Assembly: GCA_943736015.1 (NCBI GenBank)
Contig: OX031058.1
Coordinates: forward strand, 1,627,001 to 1,691,000
Length of the DNA stretch: 64,000 nucleotides
Direction: 5' to 3'
Origin: Tridacna crocea
Taxonomy: Eukaryota; Mollusca; Bivalvia; Cardiida; Cardiidae
Numbering within the stretch: the first letter of the stretch is position 1; every line of letters starts with the position of its first letter. Positions 25,501 to 37,500 of the stretch are shown here, piece by piece. Under the pieces are notes generated by a model. That model was not told the origin of the DNA. It saw only the letters and a program-made list of their open reading frames with translations, and ran no database searches. Made by a program: the position numbers and the translations under genes.

Positions 25501-28500
25501 TTTTTCATACTTGAATTTTGTCCGGAGCATATCTCCAAAACTATAGTAGCTAGGGTTATGAAATTTCATGGGTGGATAGATCTCACTGAGGGGGAGTGCA
25601 GTGCACAAGAATCATAACTCTTGCTTTCTTAATTTTTCAGTTATTGCCCTTTGTCATTTTTTATACTTGAATTTTGTCCGGTGAATATCTCCAAAACTAT
25701 ACTAGCTAGGGTTATGAAATTTCATGGGTGGATAGATCTCACTGAGGCGGAGTGCAGTGCACAGGAATCATAACTCTTGCTTGCTTAATTTTTGAGTTAT
25801 TGCCCTTTGTCGTTTTTCATACTTGACTTTTGTCAGAAGCATATCTCTAAAACTATACTAGCTAGGGTTATGAAATTTCATTGGTGGATAGATCTCATCA
25901 AGGGGGAGTGCAGTGCACCAAAATCACAACTCTTGCTTACTTAATTTTTGAGTTATTGCCCTTTGTTGTTTTTCATACTTGAATTTTGTCTGGTGCATGC
26001 CCCAGCTTTACAACTTGGGGTAAGACGGGCGTATCTTGCGACAATTTGCCGCTCTTGTTCCCGCAATGTTTTCTACCCTATCATGTAGAAAAATCATCTT
26101 TTTAGCAACTGTTAATTTGTCATCTGCAAAATGCTTTGAATTTGGCCTGGTCCAAATTTTGCTGTTTGGGAAAGGGCTAACTCTTTACCACACGTTACAG
26201 ACTTTAACAACATAGAGAAAAAAAGCCATTTAAAACATTGTTTGAAAAGGAGAAAATGTTGGTAACCAGCATTATCTGCTTTTCCCACAATGTTTTCTAC
26301 CTTTCCTAAATCAAATTTCAATTTTACAGTCACATTTATTTTATCGTCTGCAAATGCTTTAAAATTTGTCGTTTGGTAAAGAGTTAAACTGACATCTGTT
26401 CATACTTCGAATTTGTATGACTTTTTTCCTTTGTTTGGTAAAGAGTTTGAAGTGCATGTGATAAAAGCTGTGTCAAACATAGAAATCGTCTGTAAACAGT
26501 TTCAAATAGGATACATAAAAAATAATGCCATTTGATCTTCCTGGGATTTGAGCCTAGTAGTTTAGATTGCATTTGACAGGGCTAGCATTCTATTGTAGCA
26601 AAATCACTTATCCCAGCTTATCTAAGTGTTGTGAAATTGCAAAGAACTTATGATATTTTTTAGATTTTATTCTTTTCAGTACAGGTATGGTTTTTATTTT
26701 TCATTTTCAACTGTTTTCAATATTGCTAAAATGATAACATTTGTTTTTAGATTTAAAGATATTTTATTCATCATAAATAATTATTATGATATACTAAAAA
26801 CAACAATACAACATATTAGCATTTTTCTTTGTAATCTTTATAATATTGTAGGAAAAAGTAGTACGGTAAATTTAGTCCCCATTTGTTTTTAAGCTAGCAG
26901 AAAAGATTGTGGGAAAGGCAGAAAATGCTGGTTACCAGCATTTTCTTATTTCCCTTCAATGTTTACAAATATCGCACCATGGTTCATCAAAACATGGGGT
27001 TGTTTGGTAAAGAGACAATCCTAGATTAGCATAATAATGATTTGTTGTTATTCATGATAGAGGCCGAGAAAAAGAGGGCAGAAAGTCGCGGAACTCCAGT
27101 TATAGGTAATCTGTACAGATAAATCATTAACAGAGCTTTAGAACAGCTACTTTTCTCAGCTTTTTAACAACAGCTTCTGTACTGCTACCTGTACTCCTTG
27201 CATACTTTGCTGATTTTATCTTCTTAACCGTTTACCACACAATCCCAACTTTTGATGACCATGAGACAGAAAGACATTGAAAACATTGTGAGGAAAGGAG
27301 AAAATGCTAGTTAACAGAATTTTCTCCTTTTCCCACAAAGTTTTCTACCCTATCAAAGTAAGGTTGCTTCATTTGAGCCACCATGAAATTGTTGCCTGCA
27401 AATGCTTTCAATTTGGATGGGCCTAAAATTTTGCTGCGTGGTAAGGGGCTAAAGATGCCTAATTTGTTTTTTATGCTGTAATTCACTTAATCAAAATTTC
27501 TAGTAAAATATCAAGAAATACATAGACAATATTTGTTTTTTTTTCTTTGGTGAAAGTTCGAAATTTATATCATCAAATGAAAATTATTGGTACATGTATT
27601 ATTTTTGGTCTTGGCATAGCCACAAATATAAATATCTCAGATGATGTTCATGGGATGACAGAAATTTCGATCTTTCACTTAAAAAAAAAAATCTATTTAT
27701 TTCATGCTAGGGCCAAATTTGGCATGTACCTTTATCTGGTGGACCTCTACCAAGTTTCTTCAAATTATAGTCCTGGGGTCAAATTTGATCCCGCCCCGGG
27801 GTCACAAGTTTTATATGAGCCTAATATAGGGAAAAACTTGGAAAATCTGCTTGTATCTAGCCATAAGGCGTAAGGCTACCAAATTTGGCATGTATCTTTA
27901 TGAAGTGGGCATCTACTAACAATACCCAATTTATAGCCTTGAGGTCAAGTTTGGCTCCAGCCCAGTGGTCTCAAATGTTACATGGGTTTTTATAGTGAAA
28001 ACTGTATAAATCTTCCTGTTACCAGATGTAGGGCTAGGGTTAGCTCTGTCTCAGGGGCCTCATGCTTTACAGAGCCTTTCATTGAGGAAATTTTGAAAAT
28101 CTTTTTGTGTATAACCGCATATTCCAGACCTGTATTTTTTTGTATGGGACTTTATCTTATGGACCTCCACCAGGATTCAAGTAATTATAGCTTTATAGTC
28201 AAAAACGGCTTTACTCTGGGGCCATAACTTTCTCTTAGGATTTTATAGACAAAATTGTATGTCTTCAAGTTTGAAACCAATTGGCCAAGTATTGTAATGT
28301 TTGGGTTGTAGTGTTTTTACTTATTAGCCAGTGGAGCAATACAGGGCCATCATGACCCTCTTGTTTATGAAAACTTTTCAATGAATTGATACTTTTGATA
28401 AGGCAGTATTGTTAGGTGCTGATTGTTTCATATACATATATTGACAATCTTATGTAAGTTTTATATATAATCGCTTTCAGTAATTCAAGCAACAGTTTAT

Positions 28501-31500
28501 TAGACTGGTCCTACAAAAAAGTACTTGCAGGCAAAGAAATGAGCTGTCTCCAAAAGGATAGAAAACATTGTGGGAAAAGGAGGAGAAATTCAATGCTGGT
28601 TACCAACATATTCTTCTTTTCCTACAATGTTCTATATAGCCTTTGCCCTCAGGCTCTTTAGAACTTGGGATTGTGTTGTAAAAGTTAAAAAAATGCTTAA
28701 CTCTTTACCAAACAACAAAATTTTAGACTGGTCAAATTTGAAAGCACTTGCAGACAACAAAATAACTCAAAAATTGAAATTTGTTTCCAGCATGACAGAA
28801 AACATTGTGGGAAAAGGAGAAAATGCTGGTTACCAGCATTTTCTCCTTTTTCCACGATGTTTTCAATAGGCTTGTGTTGTTTGGTACAGGGTTAAGAGTA
28901 GCTAGTTTGCTCAGCTTTTTAACAACAGCTTTTGTACTACTGCCTCTATTCTTTACCTACATTGCTGACTTTATGATCGTAAGTCTGTTCAAAATAAAAA
29001 TTTTTATGAAAAAAGTTCTGATGAAATTTCTTTTATGATGAGATAGTTTATCCTATTCTTACATACAAAATCCATATTTAACAAAGAAACAAATAAATGC
29101 ATAGCTCAAATACAAACGGCATCTAGCAGGATTCGAACCCTTGAAGGGACAAATAACCTCGCTTTTGAGGATTAAAATAAAAAACCAATAACAAAACCAA
29201 TGAGCCAAAGAGATTTCCCTGACGCAGTTGTCAGGTATTGTATTTAAATCGGGACGAAGCTATGCTTGGAGAGTAGTCTCCCGTAACACCCCCCATCTTA
29301 TAGTCATTATTTATTGATGACTCAAAACCTTATTAAAATGGCAGAAATTTTGGACAACAAATGGGATTAATGGCTCAATGGACAATCCCAGACGAGCCCC
29401 CATCTTACAAACAAGGGTCGTAAGAAAGAAACAAATAATGCATAGCTCAAATACAAACTGTATATGGTGGAATTGGAACCCTTGAAGGGACAAATAAGCT
29501 AGTCTTTCGGGCTTTATAAGACCAATACCATAACCACTGAGCCAAAGAGAATTCTCTCTGATGTAGTTGTTAGGTATTGTATTTAAATCGGGACGAAGCT
29601 ATGCATGGAGGAGTGGTCTCCTGTAACACTGTCACTTGCAGCCTCTTCCACCCAACAAAGGGTACCATATCCTCAAGATTTGTAAAGTTTTTTTTTTTTT
29701 ACAAAACTTTCAACATTATGTTGATACTTGTTGTCTTTCGTAGTAATCTGATGTTGAATAACTTGCTTTGATTCTTCGTTTCTTCATTTTCTCATAATAT
29801 ACTGCTCAGAAAAAATGTTATCCTGCTTTTTGTTCTTTTCTGTGTCATAGTCAGTGTCAGTATTAATGAATGAATAGACATTTAAATTTTCTTATAGAAT
29901 GTTGGTAGTGTTTTTCAACATAATCTTTCAGTCTCAATAAACTGTAAAATAGAAAATATCTCAATTTATTAATCATGGTAATACAAGCTAAAGTGCAGTC
30001 TAACTACAAGTTCGAACCAGTTATGTAAAAATATATGTTACCATTTTATTTTCTCACAATGTTTTCTAAAGGCTTTCTCTTCAGAATTGTTTAAAGTAGG
30101 CATTGTGTGGTAAAGGATCTAAGAACAGGCCAGTGAAGTCATTTATACCAAATGACAAAATTTTAGGCTTGTCCAAACTGACAGCATTTGCAGAGGACCA
30201 AAAAAAAAAGAGACTGAAAATTTGAATTTCGTTTTGGGAAGGGTAGAAAACATTGTGGGAAAAGGAGAAAATGCTGGTAACCAGCATTTTCTCCTTTTCC
30301 CACAATGTTTTCTAAAGGCTTCTTTCTCAGGGTCGTCAAAAGTAGGGATTGTGTGGTAATAGGTTATAAGACCAAAATGTCAGATGCCAGAGTTATTGAG
30401 CCCCAGGATTGTAACAGTTTTGGTTATAAACAGTGACAAACAAGTTATATACTCTATCTTAGTGAAAAAACTTCTATACAGATTCCTCATGTTTCTTTGT
30501 AAACTGATAATAATTACTGTTAGCTCTTACGTTACATATCACGACTCACTGACCTTTTGCAGACAGTATAGATCAAGATCAGACTTCACAGAACGTGCAG
30601 TCTGATGTTTGATCTACACTGTGGCACAAGGAGATATTATTTCCAGAAACATAATTATCTCTGAAATAGCAATATTTGGATTCGAAATCAAAAATTTCAT
30701 TTTAGTTATTTAGCAGGATAAAGGTTAGAGTTCAATTCTAAACAGATTTCCTATGTTTATTTGTAAACTGATAATTACAGTTTAACTTAAAGTACCGGTA
30801 CCTGATAATTACAGTTAATCTTGGTACCATTTAGTTTTATATCTGTGTTGAGTTGTGAGGATAAATAATTCAAACAGTGGATTCTTTTTGAAGTTTAATC
30901 CATTACCACACAATCCCTACTTTTGACGACCCTGAGAAAAAAGCCTTCAGAAAACATTGTGGGAAAAGGAGAAAATGCTGGATATTAGCATTTTCTCCTT
31001 TTCCCTCAATGTTTTCTACCCTTCCCAAACCAAGTTTTATTTTTCAAGTTATGTTTAATTTGTTGTCTGCAATTGCTTTCAGTTTGGACAAGTCTAAAAT
31101 GTTATTGTTTGGTGAAGATTTAAACATAGTACCATTTAGTTTTATATCTGTGATGTGTTGTGAGGATAGATAATTCAAACAGTGGATTCTTTTTTGAAGT
31201 TTTATCAGTCAGGTATTAGGAGTTTTCATGATTAAAACTAGAACCATTTGTCCAAAGGGGTCCTACATGGCTCAGCGGTAAAGTTTAGGACTTTAGGGCT
31301 GGATTATGGTTTTTTGTCAGAGAGCCCTTGGGCAAGACACTCTAGAGCCCTAGCCTAGTACTGGTTTAACTCATTACCAAACAACAATATTTCAGGCTTG
31401 TCCAAATCGAAAGCATTTTCAGACGACAAAATGAAGACTTAAAATTTGAAATTTGTTTTTTGAAGAGTAGAAAACATTGTAGCTAAACATTGCTGGTTAC

Positions 31501-34500
31501 CATCATTTTCTCCTTTTTTCACAATGTTTTAAGAGCTATATCAGTAAGGACTGTTTAAAGTTGGAATTGCTTCAATAATTGGGCAGTTAAACATTTAACT
31601 TTTCACCAAACAACCTTAAGTTTTAGTGACCCATATAAGACGGCTTTTGAAAATGTCATGAGAAAAGAGAAAGTGCTGCTAACCAGTATTTTCTCCCTTT
31701 CCTACAACATTTTCTTGCTTTGCATAGATAAATCCCAAAATTTTAGCCACAATTTATGTTTTGTTCAAAGTTAATGCTTTGAATATGGAAAAGTCCAAAA
31801 TTTTATTGTGTGACAGAGTTGATTACCAAACAAATTGCATCTCAGTGTCTTTGTAGTAACTTGTGATACAAAATTCTGATTATCATCACATTTTTCATTT
31901 TCTTGTGCAGTTGAACTGGAAGTGTTGCGAGGAACTTTATCTTCAATCAGAAGACAAGAGCGGGGTCAGCATGATGATGAGAACAGTGTGATATCGGAGG
32001 ATCTCCGAGAATACGACGATGAATTTAAACTACAGTGGGAGGACCGGAGAAGTGAGTACTGTCCTTATACTGTATGTGAAATCAGGGAATGCAGTCTACA
32101 TGTTTTTAGCTTGGCTTTTTTCAAAGAAAAAGTTGAGGTTTTCTCATATCACTGTTGTAAATTTCTGCCTGTATTTGTGACATGGAGCTGGTGGGGGGTA
32201 TAATCATGTTTAGTGATAGCTCTAGTTGCATTCTAATTCTTAAAACTTTCTAAATTTCAACTCTGACTCTTTACCAACTGACAAAATTTGTTTGTGAATG
32301 GGTAGAAAACCTTGTGGTAAAAGGAGAAAATGCTGGTTACCAGCATTTTCTCCTTTTCCCACATGGCTTCAAAAGCTTTCCTGAAAACCAGGGCTTGGAT
32401 GGTAAAGAGTTAGGTAGTAAGGAAATGCAAGACCAAGATAATAATTATGCATTGTTTTACAATTACAAAGCCATAGTTGAAGGTTACAGATTCACACTAT
32501 GGGAAAAGGAGAAAATGCTGGTCTCCTTTTCCACAACGTTTTCTAAAGCTTTCTTTCCAAGGGTCATGAAAACCAGGGCTTGTTTAGTAAAGAGATAGGC
32601 AGTATAGAAATACAAGGCGATAGTGATAATCATGTCTTGTTTTACAGTTATAAAGCCACAGTCCAAGGTTAGAGATTCACTGATAAATGAAGATATGGAA
32701 GTAACTACTGCTGCTGAGGGGACAATGGAGAAGATTAAAAGAATGCAGAAAGGAACAGAGTAAGAATTTGGTCCACATCTTAACCCCTAAAAGTGCCCTT
32801 CACGACCACTAACCAGCATTTTCTCCTTTTATCACAATGTTTTCTACTAAAGCAAGTTGCCTCATTTGAGGTACCCTTGGTTTGTTGTCTGCATATGTTT
32901 TGAATTCAAACAAGTTTAAGATTTTCTCATGTGGTAAAGGGTTAAGCATTAACTCTTTACCAAACGACAACATTGTTGGCTTGTCCAAATTGAAAGCATT
33001 TGCAGACGACAAAATAAAATTGACTGGAAAATTGAAATTTGTTTTATTGAAGGGTAGAAAACATTGTGGAAAAAAAGGAGAAAATACTGGTCACCAGCAT
33101 ATTCTCCCTTTTCCTACAATGTTTTCTAAAGACTTCCTTCTCAGCGTCCTCAGAAGTAGGTTTGGGATTTTTCTTTGGCCCACACATTTGGTGTGAGTGC
33201 TGGTGTAGTTCCCAGGAAGCCGAATTGAGAGAGATTAGTATAACTTGTAAGAACTTGTTTCTCAATGGATGTAAAATAAATATGTTTAAACTAAAAATAG
33301 GTATTGTGTGGTAATGGGTTAACCCTTTACCAAACAATCACTGATTTCAAGAAACCTGAGAAAGAAGCCTCTTGAAAACATTGTGTGGAAAAGGAAAATT
33401 GCTGGTAGCCAACATTTTTACATCCACAGTATTACTATTTTCTATCCTTTCAAAGCCAGAATTCATCTTTTGAGGTACATTAAATTTGTCATTTACAAAT
33501 TCCTTCAGTTTGGTTTAGTCCACAATGTTATTGTTTGGTAAAGGGTTAAGCACCTTCTTCAAGAGTACCTCTCATATTTATTCCACCAAATGTTGTTAAC
33601 CTTTTACCACACAGTCCCAACTTTAACAACTTGATCGAAGATGTCTTTTGAAAACATAGTGGGAAATGGAGAAAATGCTGGTTACCAGCATTTTCTCCAT
33701 TTCCCACAATGTTTTCTTCCATACAAAAGAATTGTATCCCAGATGAGTCAAATTGAAATTGTCGTCTGAAAATGCTTTGAATTTCTAAATTTTTCTTGTG
33801 TGATAAAGAGTTAAGCTTTTCATGTCCTTTGTAGAATGTCGACAAAACCTTCCATGCTGAAAAGAAGAAAGACAGAAATGGCTGATGATGCTGATGCTGA
33901 AGATGCTGCTTTTGATATCAGACCTGAGCTGATGCCGGCTGATGATATATTAGTAAGCTTTTAAAATGTGAAAGTTTTATGAAAAATTATGTGAAAAAGG
34001 TAGAAATGGTGGTAGCCAGCATTATCGCTTTTTCTCATAATTATTTCAAAAGGGTTAACTCCTTACCAAACAATTTCTGGTTTTTACGACTCTGTAAAAG
34101 AAGACTTTTGAAAACATGGGAAAAGGAGAAAATCCTGGTAGGCAGCATTTTCTCCTTTCTGCAAAATATTTTCTACTCGTCCAAAATCAAGTTTCAATTT
34201 TTGAATAACATTTATTTTGTGAATGCTTTCAATATGGACCAGTCTAAAATCTTGTCATCTGGTAGAGAGTTAAGGATGATTATCTACGTACAGGGGAAAG
34301 CAAAGTCCAGTATGAGTTTGCAATGGCATCAGGTGAAGAAAAAACATAAACAAGACAGTGATGATGATGATGATGATGATTATTACAGACCAAGACGGAC
34401 ACCTCGATTTGTTGGTGAAGTAAAAAGTGTGCTCAGGGCCAGAAAACTGCAGGTTAGATTATTTTCAGATGTTTTTTACACAAGCTTCTTGGCTATTGAT

Positions 34501-37500
34501 GAAGCCGTCTTCTCTCCTTGATAAAAGAAATGTTCATGGACGTGAAAGTAAATAGAAAGATAGTGGTAGTAGTCAGAAATCATACCAGGGCTCGTATTTA
34601 CCATCTAGAATTTCCTGTACTTGAAAGTAACATTACTTCTGATTGGCTAAACCATTCGGTTTAGCCAATCAGAAGTTATGTTACTTACAAATGTAGAAAA
34701 TTTTGGAGATTAAAACTAATAATATTATCAAGAATGGTTGGTGAATACAGGCCTAGATTGTTGTTTATTTTACTGAAGCTTTGATTAATTTGATTATTAT
34801 GTAAAACCCCCTTTATGCATATTTTAGGGCAAGACTCAAAGTATGGTAATGAGGTATGAAGTAATTTGCATACTGCAGGGTTATCTTGAAAGCAAAAGAT
34901 TGCACACAGAATATATATTTACCTGAAAGCTTTTTGATTAATTAGTTGGTGGCAGCTTTTTAACCCTTATCTATAACAACAAAGCTATGTTACATCCTAG
35001 TGTATCCATGCATTTAGCATGCATCCTCATCTATTTTTAGCTTGGCCTGTCTTTATGATGGTGTCACTGCAAACAGAAATATGCCTTATCAGTATGCTTT
35101 CATCAATTTCTTTGAGATTAAGAAAAGGAATACAATTCAGAATGGTTGCAGAATACGGCCCTAGATTCCAAGACCTACAGACTGGTACTGTTTAGGTTAA
35201 TTTGTTGGACATCTGAAGTAGGAGGGGGCCATAGTCTATGACACACCTGAACTTTTTTTCAGGGGATATCAACGGAGAAATGTGCATACAATGCATATAT
35301 GTGGTACATATGTTTATGTGTTGAACCTTTGACTTTATTCTTTTTCATGAACATAAAGTTGGATTTCTCATATACAATGCACAGATTGGGTTCTGTATAT
35401 ATGTAAAACATATGACTGTTTTCTTTTTCAGGGACATATGAGTGGGATTACATGTATACAGTATGACAAAAGAAGGTTGATTTCTGCTGGACTGGACAGA
35501 CTTATTCGTATGTGGGACATCAGAAGTGGGCGGAGCCTGCACAAGTTTTACGGACACAAGGTAGGGAATCATCAAGAGTTATATCTTTATCACACAGCTA
35601 AAATATAGACTTTTCCAAAAAGAAAGCATTTGCAGATGATAATTCAAATTTACCTTATATGATGAAAGTTGTCTTTCATAGGTTAGAAAACATTGAGGGA
35701 AAAGGAGAAAATGCTGGTCACCAGCATTTTCTCCTTTTCCCATAATGTTTTCTGAAGGCTTCTTTCTTAAGGTGGTTTAAACCTGGGATTGTGTGGTAAA
35801 GGGTTACCTCTTTATGGATCATAACATTTTAGACTTATCTGAATATGAATTATTGGTAAGCAAGCTACAAATTTACTCTTTTCCAAACAATCCTGATTTT
35901 AAACACCTGGAGGAAGATACTTTTGAAGACATTATGGGAAGAGAAAAAATTTCTGTTATTTTCTCCTATTGATGTTTTAACTTTTTAATGGCAAGTTCCT
36001 GTTTTTTTGTATAATTATACCCCCACAAAATGAATAATTTCTGGGGTATACTGTCTGTTGGCCCATGTGTATGTCAGTCTATGTGTTCATCTGTGTGTCT
36101 GTCCGTGTACAAAATACTGTCATCATATACAGTCGAAACTGTCTTAAGCAGCCAACCAAGGGACAAGCCAAAATTGGCTGCATACGACAGTTGGCTGCTT
36201 AACACAGATCAGATTAGCAAAACTGTTTTCCATTCTTTCACAACAAATTCAAAATTTTCAATCACATTTATGATTTACATGGTTGTCTGCAAAAGCTTTC
36301 AATTTGGACAAGTCCATTTTTTTTTTAATTCCTCTGCCGATGATAACTGTTGAAAACATTGTGGAATGAAAATAGAAATCATTCCTCATGAGCACTTTCA
36401 CCTCTTCCAGTCTTTCTCTGCTAAAGATTTTTATTGAAATCAGTAGATTTCCTTCGTTATCCAAGACCCATAACGTGTATAACGTGTGTACATCCGAAGT
36501 TGACATCTAGAGTTGACACGCGTGCGTGTATTTTAGGTCAATCGAGTTCATTGTTTATAAATAGAAATAAAGGTACACAGTTTTACCCATGGTCAATCGA
36601 TCGATTTGAAAACGGTCCGAGCAGGTAGGCTACTTGTCAGAGTGGAATTAATGTTGTTCACCTCACGTAAATGTAAAGCAGGTAAATTACATGTATGTTG
36701 TGAATTTTATCTACAAACGCAAAATAACATATTCATCGCGATCCCATGATGCAGGCAATATTGAGCGAAAAGTTAATAATCAACGAAAACGATGATAAAA
36801 AGCGAAGTTTTAAACTCTTGTGCTCAAACTGATCGGTGGAATTCCAATCAATCTAAAAATAGACAACCTGCAAACCTGACATCACTGACGTTCAACGTCG
36901 GCAATATTCGACGGGTTAGCCAGTGACTTTCAGTACGTCAGATTGCCTTGTTTGATCGTATTTTTTCTTGTAGACCACAGTATTGGGAAACGAAAAAGAA
37001 TAATAATTTTTTACTGTCCCAAAATTTACGCAAATTACGGTAATCGACGCCATTTTGGAAATTGGTAACCTCGTTTTCAATAGTAATGTAAAGCATTGCG
37101 GGGAAGCAGCGTCTATCTGCCGATCAGCAAAGAATAGCCCGCTATAACGCCGTTTATGCAAAGTATACACCTACACTATGAAGTTCAATTGTTTATCACA
37201 CATGTTGATTGGTATAGCGTCGCGGTGTATGCACACGGAGACAGACGTGTTTAATTAATTTTTCACACCACCTGCTAGCATTTAGTCGGGTCGCGTGACC
37301 ACTTTATGGGATATGCTTTAAGTGCAATTAAGATCTTCAAACGTGACCGCTGACCACATATCACAGTTTACCGTTAATTAAAGGAATTTAAAGAGTTAAT
37401 TTGCACGGGCGGGCCTGAACTGACCGTTAATCACAGATTGGCCGCTACGCACGTATGACCGCTAACTCAGATTCGACTGTATTTTGTCATCTTCAAATTT

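Larger units (their letters stand above)
24396..26180 (+). mobile_element. MITE-A split by a HINE-like element
   Basis: TTAACCCTTTCCCAAACAATC and both arms up to CTCCTT are at 24396-24502. The right arm resumes with TTCCCGCAATGTTTTC at 26058 and the element ends GGGAAAGGGCTAA. Rejoined at the T run, the pieces make one normal copy. Confidence 0.88.

Noticed and set aside
24584-25987. CRISPR-like or satellite centromere array
   Set aside because: Units are 156 bp with no spacers, only nine copies, and are enclosed by element ends with subterminal inverted repeats.
26650-26892. 80-codon phenylalanine-rich frame
   Set aside because: AT-rich composition, no splice sites fitting the gene model, no domain.
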